DNA of 14,629 nucleotides from DATBSK01 sp040902705 (GTDB lineage: Bacteria > Actinomycetota > Acidimicrobiia > IMCC26256 > PALSA-555). Where the stretch lies: assembly GCA_040902705.1 (NCBI GenBank), contig JBBDWT010000191.1, forward strand, positions 1 through 14,629, written 5' to 3'. A program made the position numbers and the translations under genes. A model generated the notes under the pieces. That model had not been told where the DNA came from and ran no database searches. It saw only the letters and a list, made by a program, of their open reading frames with translations. Shown here piece by piece: positions 13,839 to 14,629 of the stretch (position 1 is its first letter; every line of letters begins with the position of its first letter).

Positions 13839-14629
13839 GCGCTCTTCTCTTCGCCTTCGTCGACGATCTCGGCGTCGGCCACCTCGTCGTCAGACGGCTG
13901 GCTCGCACCGGCGTCACCGCCCCGAGCGCCTGCAGCTCCCGCGCCCTGCTGGGCCTGGGCCGCCTGGTACAGCCGCTGCGCGAACTCCTGGCTCGCCTGG
14001 ATCAGCGCCTCGTGCTTCGTGCGGATTGCGTCGACGTCCTCGCCCTGGAGGGCCTCCTTGAGCTCACCGACGGCCGACTCGATCTTCGTCTTGTCGTCGT
14101 CGCCGACCTTGTCGGCCTGGTCCTTCAGGAGCTTCTCGGTCTGGTACACGAGCGCGTCGGCGTTGTTGCGCACCTCCGCGGCCTCGCGGCGCTGCCGGTC
14201 CTCCTCGGCGTGGGCCTCGGCCTCCTTCATCATCCGCTCGATCTCGTCCTTGCCGAGCGCCGTGCCGCCGGTGATCGTCATCTGCTGCTCCTGGCCGGTG
14301 CCGAGATCCTTGGCGGACACGTGCACGATGCCGTTCGCGTCGATGTCGAAGGTCACCTCGACCTGCGGCACGCCTCGAGGTGCCGGCGGGATGCCGACGA
14401 GCTGGAAGGTGCCGAGCAGCTTGTTGCGGTACGACATGTCGCTCTCGCCCTGCAGCACCTTGATCTCGACGCTGGGCTGGTTGTCGTCCGCGGTCGTGAA
14501 GACCTCCGACCGCTTGGTCGGGATCGTCGTGTTGCGGTCGATGAGCCGGGTCATGATCTGACCCTTCGTCTCGATGCCGAGCGACAGCGGCGTGACGTCG
14601 AGGAGCAGCACGTCCTTGACGTCGCCCTT
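13835..14629 (-). CDS. dnaK: Chaperone DnaK, C-terminal part (cut by right edge)
   Basis: This is the C-terminal 264 residues of the Hsp70 chaperone. They begin in the interdomain linker (DVLLLDVTPLSLGIETKG), continue through the beta substrate-binding domain (TTIPTKRSEVFTTADDNQ, VLQGESDMSYRNKLLGTF, then GVPQVEVTFDIDANGIVHVSA) and the helical lid, and end in an acidic tail (DDEVADAEIVDEGEEKSA) typical of bacterial DnaK. Before the tail is a Gln/Ala/Gly-rich flexible stretch. The ATPase domain, start codon and operon promoter lie beyond the window. It is the first of four overlapping or nearly adjacent genes, so it is transcribed with grpE, dnaJ and hspR. Confidence 0.97.
   Translation of the reverse strand, partial: KGDVKDVLLLDVTPLSLGIETKGQIMTRLIDRNTTIPTKRSEVFTTADDNQPSVEIKVLQGESDMSYRNKLLGTFQLVGIPPAPRGVPQVEVTFDIDANGIVHVSAKDLGTGQEQQMTITGGTALGKDEIERMMKEAEAHAEEDRQRREAAEVRNNADALVYQTEKLLKDQADKVGDDDKTKIESAVGELKEALQGEDVDAIRTKHEALIQASQEFAQRLYQAAQAQQGAGAAGARGGDAGASQPSDDEVADAEIVDEGEEKSA

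Overview
The window is very GC-rich, with tightly packed genes and many GTG starts plus one TTG start. A dnaK-grpE-dnaJ-hspR heat-shock operon with a MerR-type HspR, a separate purS, a DUF2510 protein and a ClpB with a short AAA2 insert all point to Actinomycetota. The exact lineage is not readable from the window. An uncultured relative of Acidimicrobiia is my guess from overall sequence feel, not a demonstrated assignment.

Left part (1-6740): a purine biosynthesis cluster on the minus strand, transcribed right to left: purA, purD, purB, purC, purS, purQ and then purL, whose 3' part lies beyond the left edge. Junctions are tight: 4-bp GTGA overlaps at purA/purD and purS/purQ, and a 1-nt gap at purB/purC. 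Together the genes cover GAR synthesis (PurD), the FGAM synthase complex (PurS, PurQ, PurL), SAICAR synthesis (PurC), the two adenylosuccinate lyase steps (PurB) and the first committed step to AMP (PurA). A small plus-strand gene for a basic, helical, unrecognised protein (477-875) sits between purQ and purL. It faces purQ across a terminator-like hairpin and diverges from purL.

Middle part (6814-7974): a minus-strand multi-pass membrane protein of unknown function, between the purine cluster and clpB.

Right part (8073-14629): protein quality control. On the minus strand are the end of dnaK (cut by the right edge), grpE, dnaJ and hspR, almost without gaps. Then comes a plus-strand membrane-anchored DUF2510 protein, then minus-strand clpB. 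The clpB/DUF2510 intergenic region holds a perfect inverted repeat TTGAT-N9-ATCAA with the same geometry as the HspR operator (HAIR), so HspR encoded next door probably represses clpB. GrpE carries an in-frame duplicated segment in its disordered N-terminus whose DNA looks like a dispersed palindromic-type repeat.

Most of the window is conventional housekeeping. The items most worth checking are the small gene inside the purine cluster, the repeat inside grpE and the HAIR-like operator. No RNA genes, CRISPR arrays, insertion sequences or attachment sites were seen, and no gene-free stretch exceeds 300 bases.
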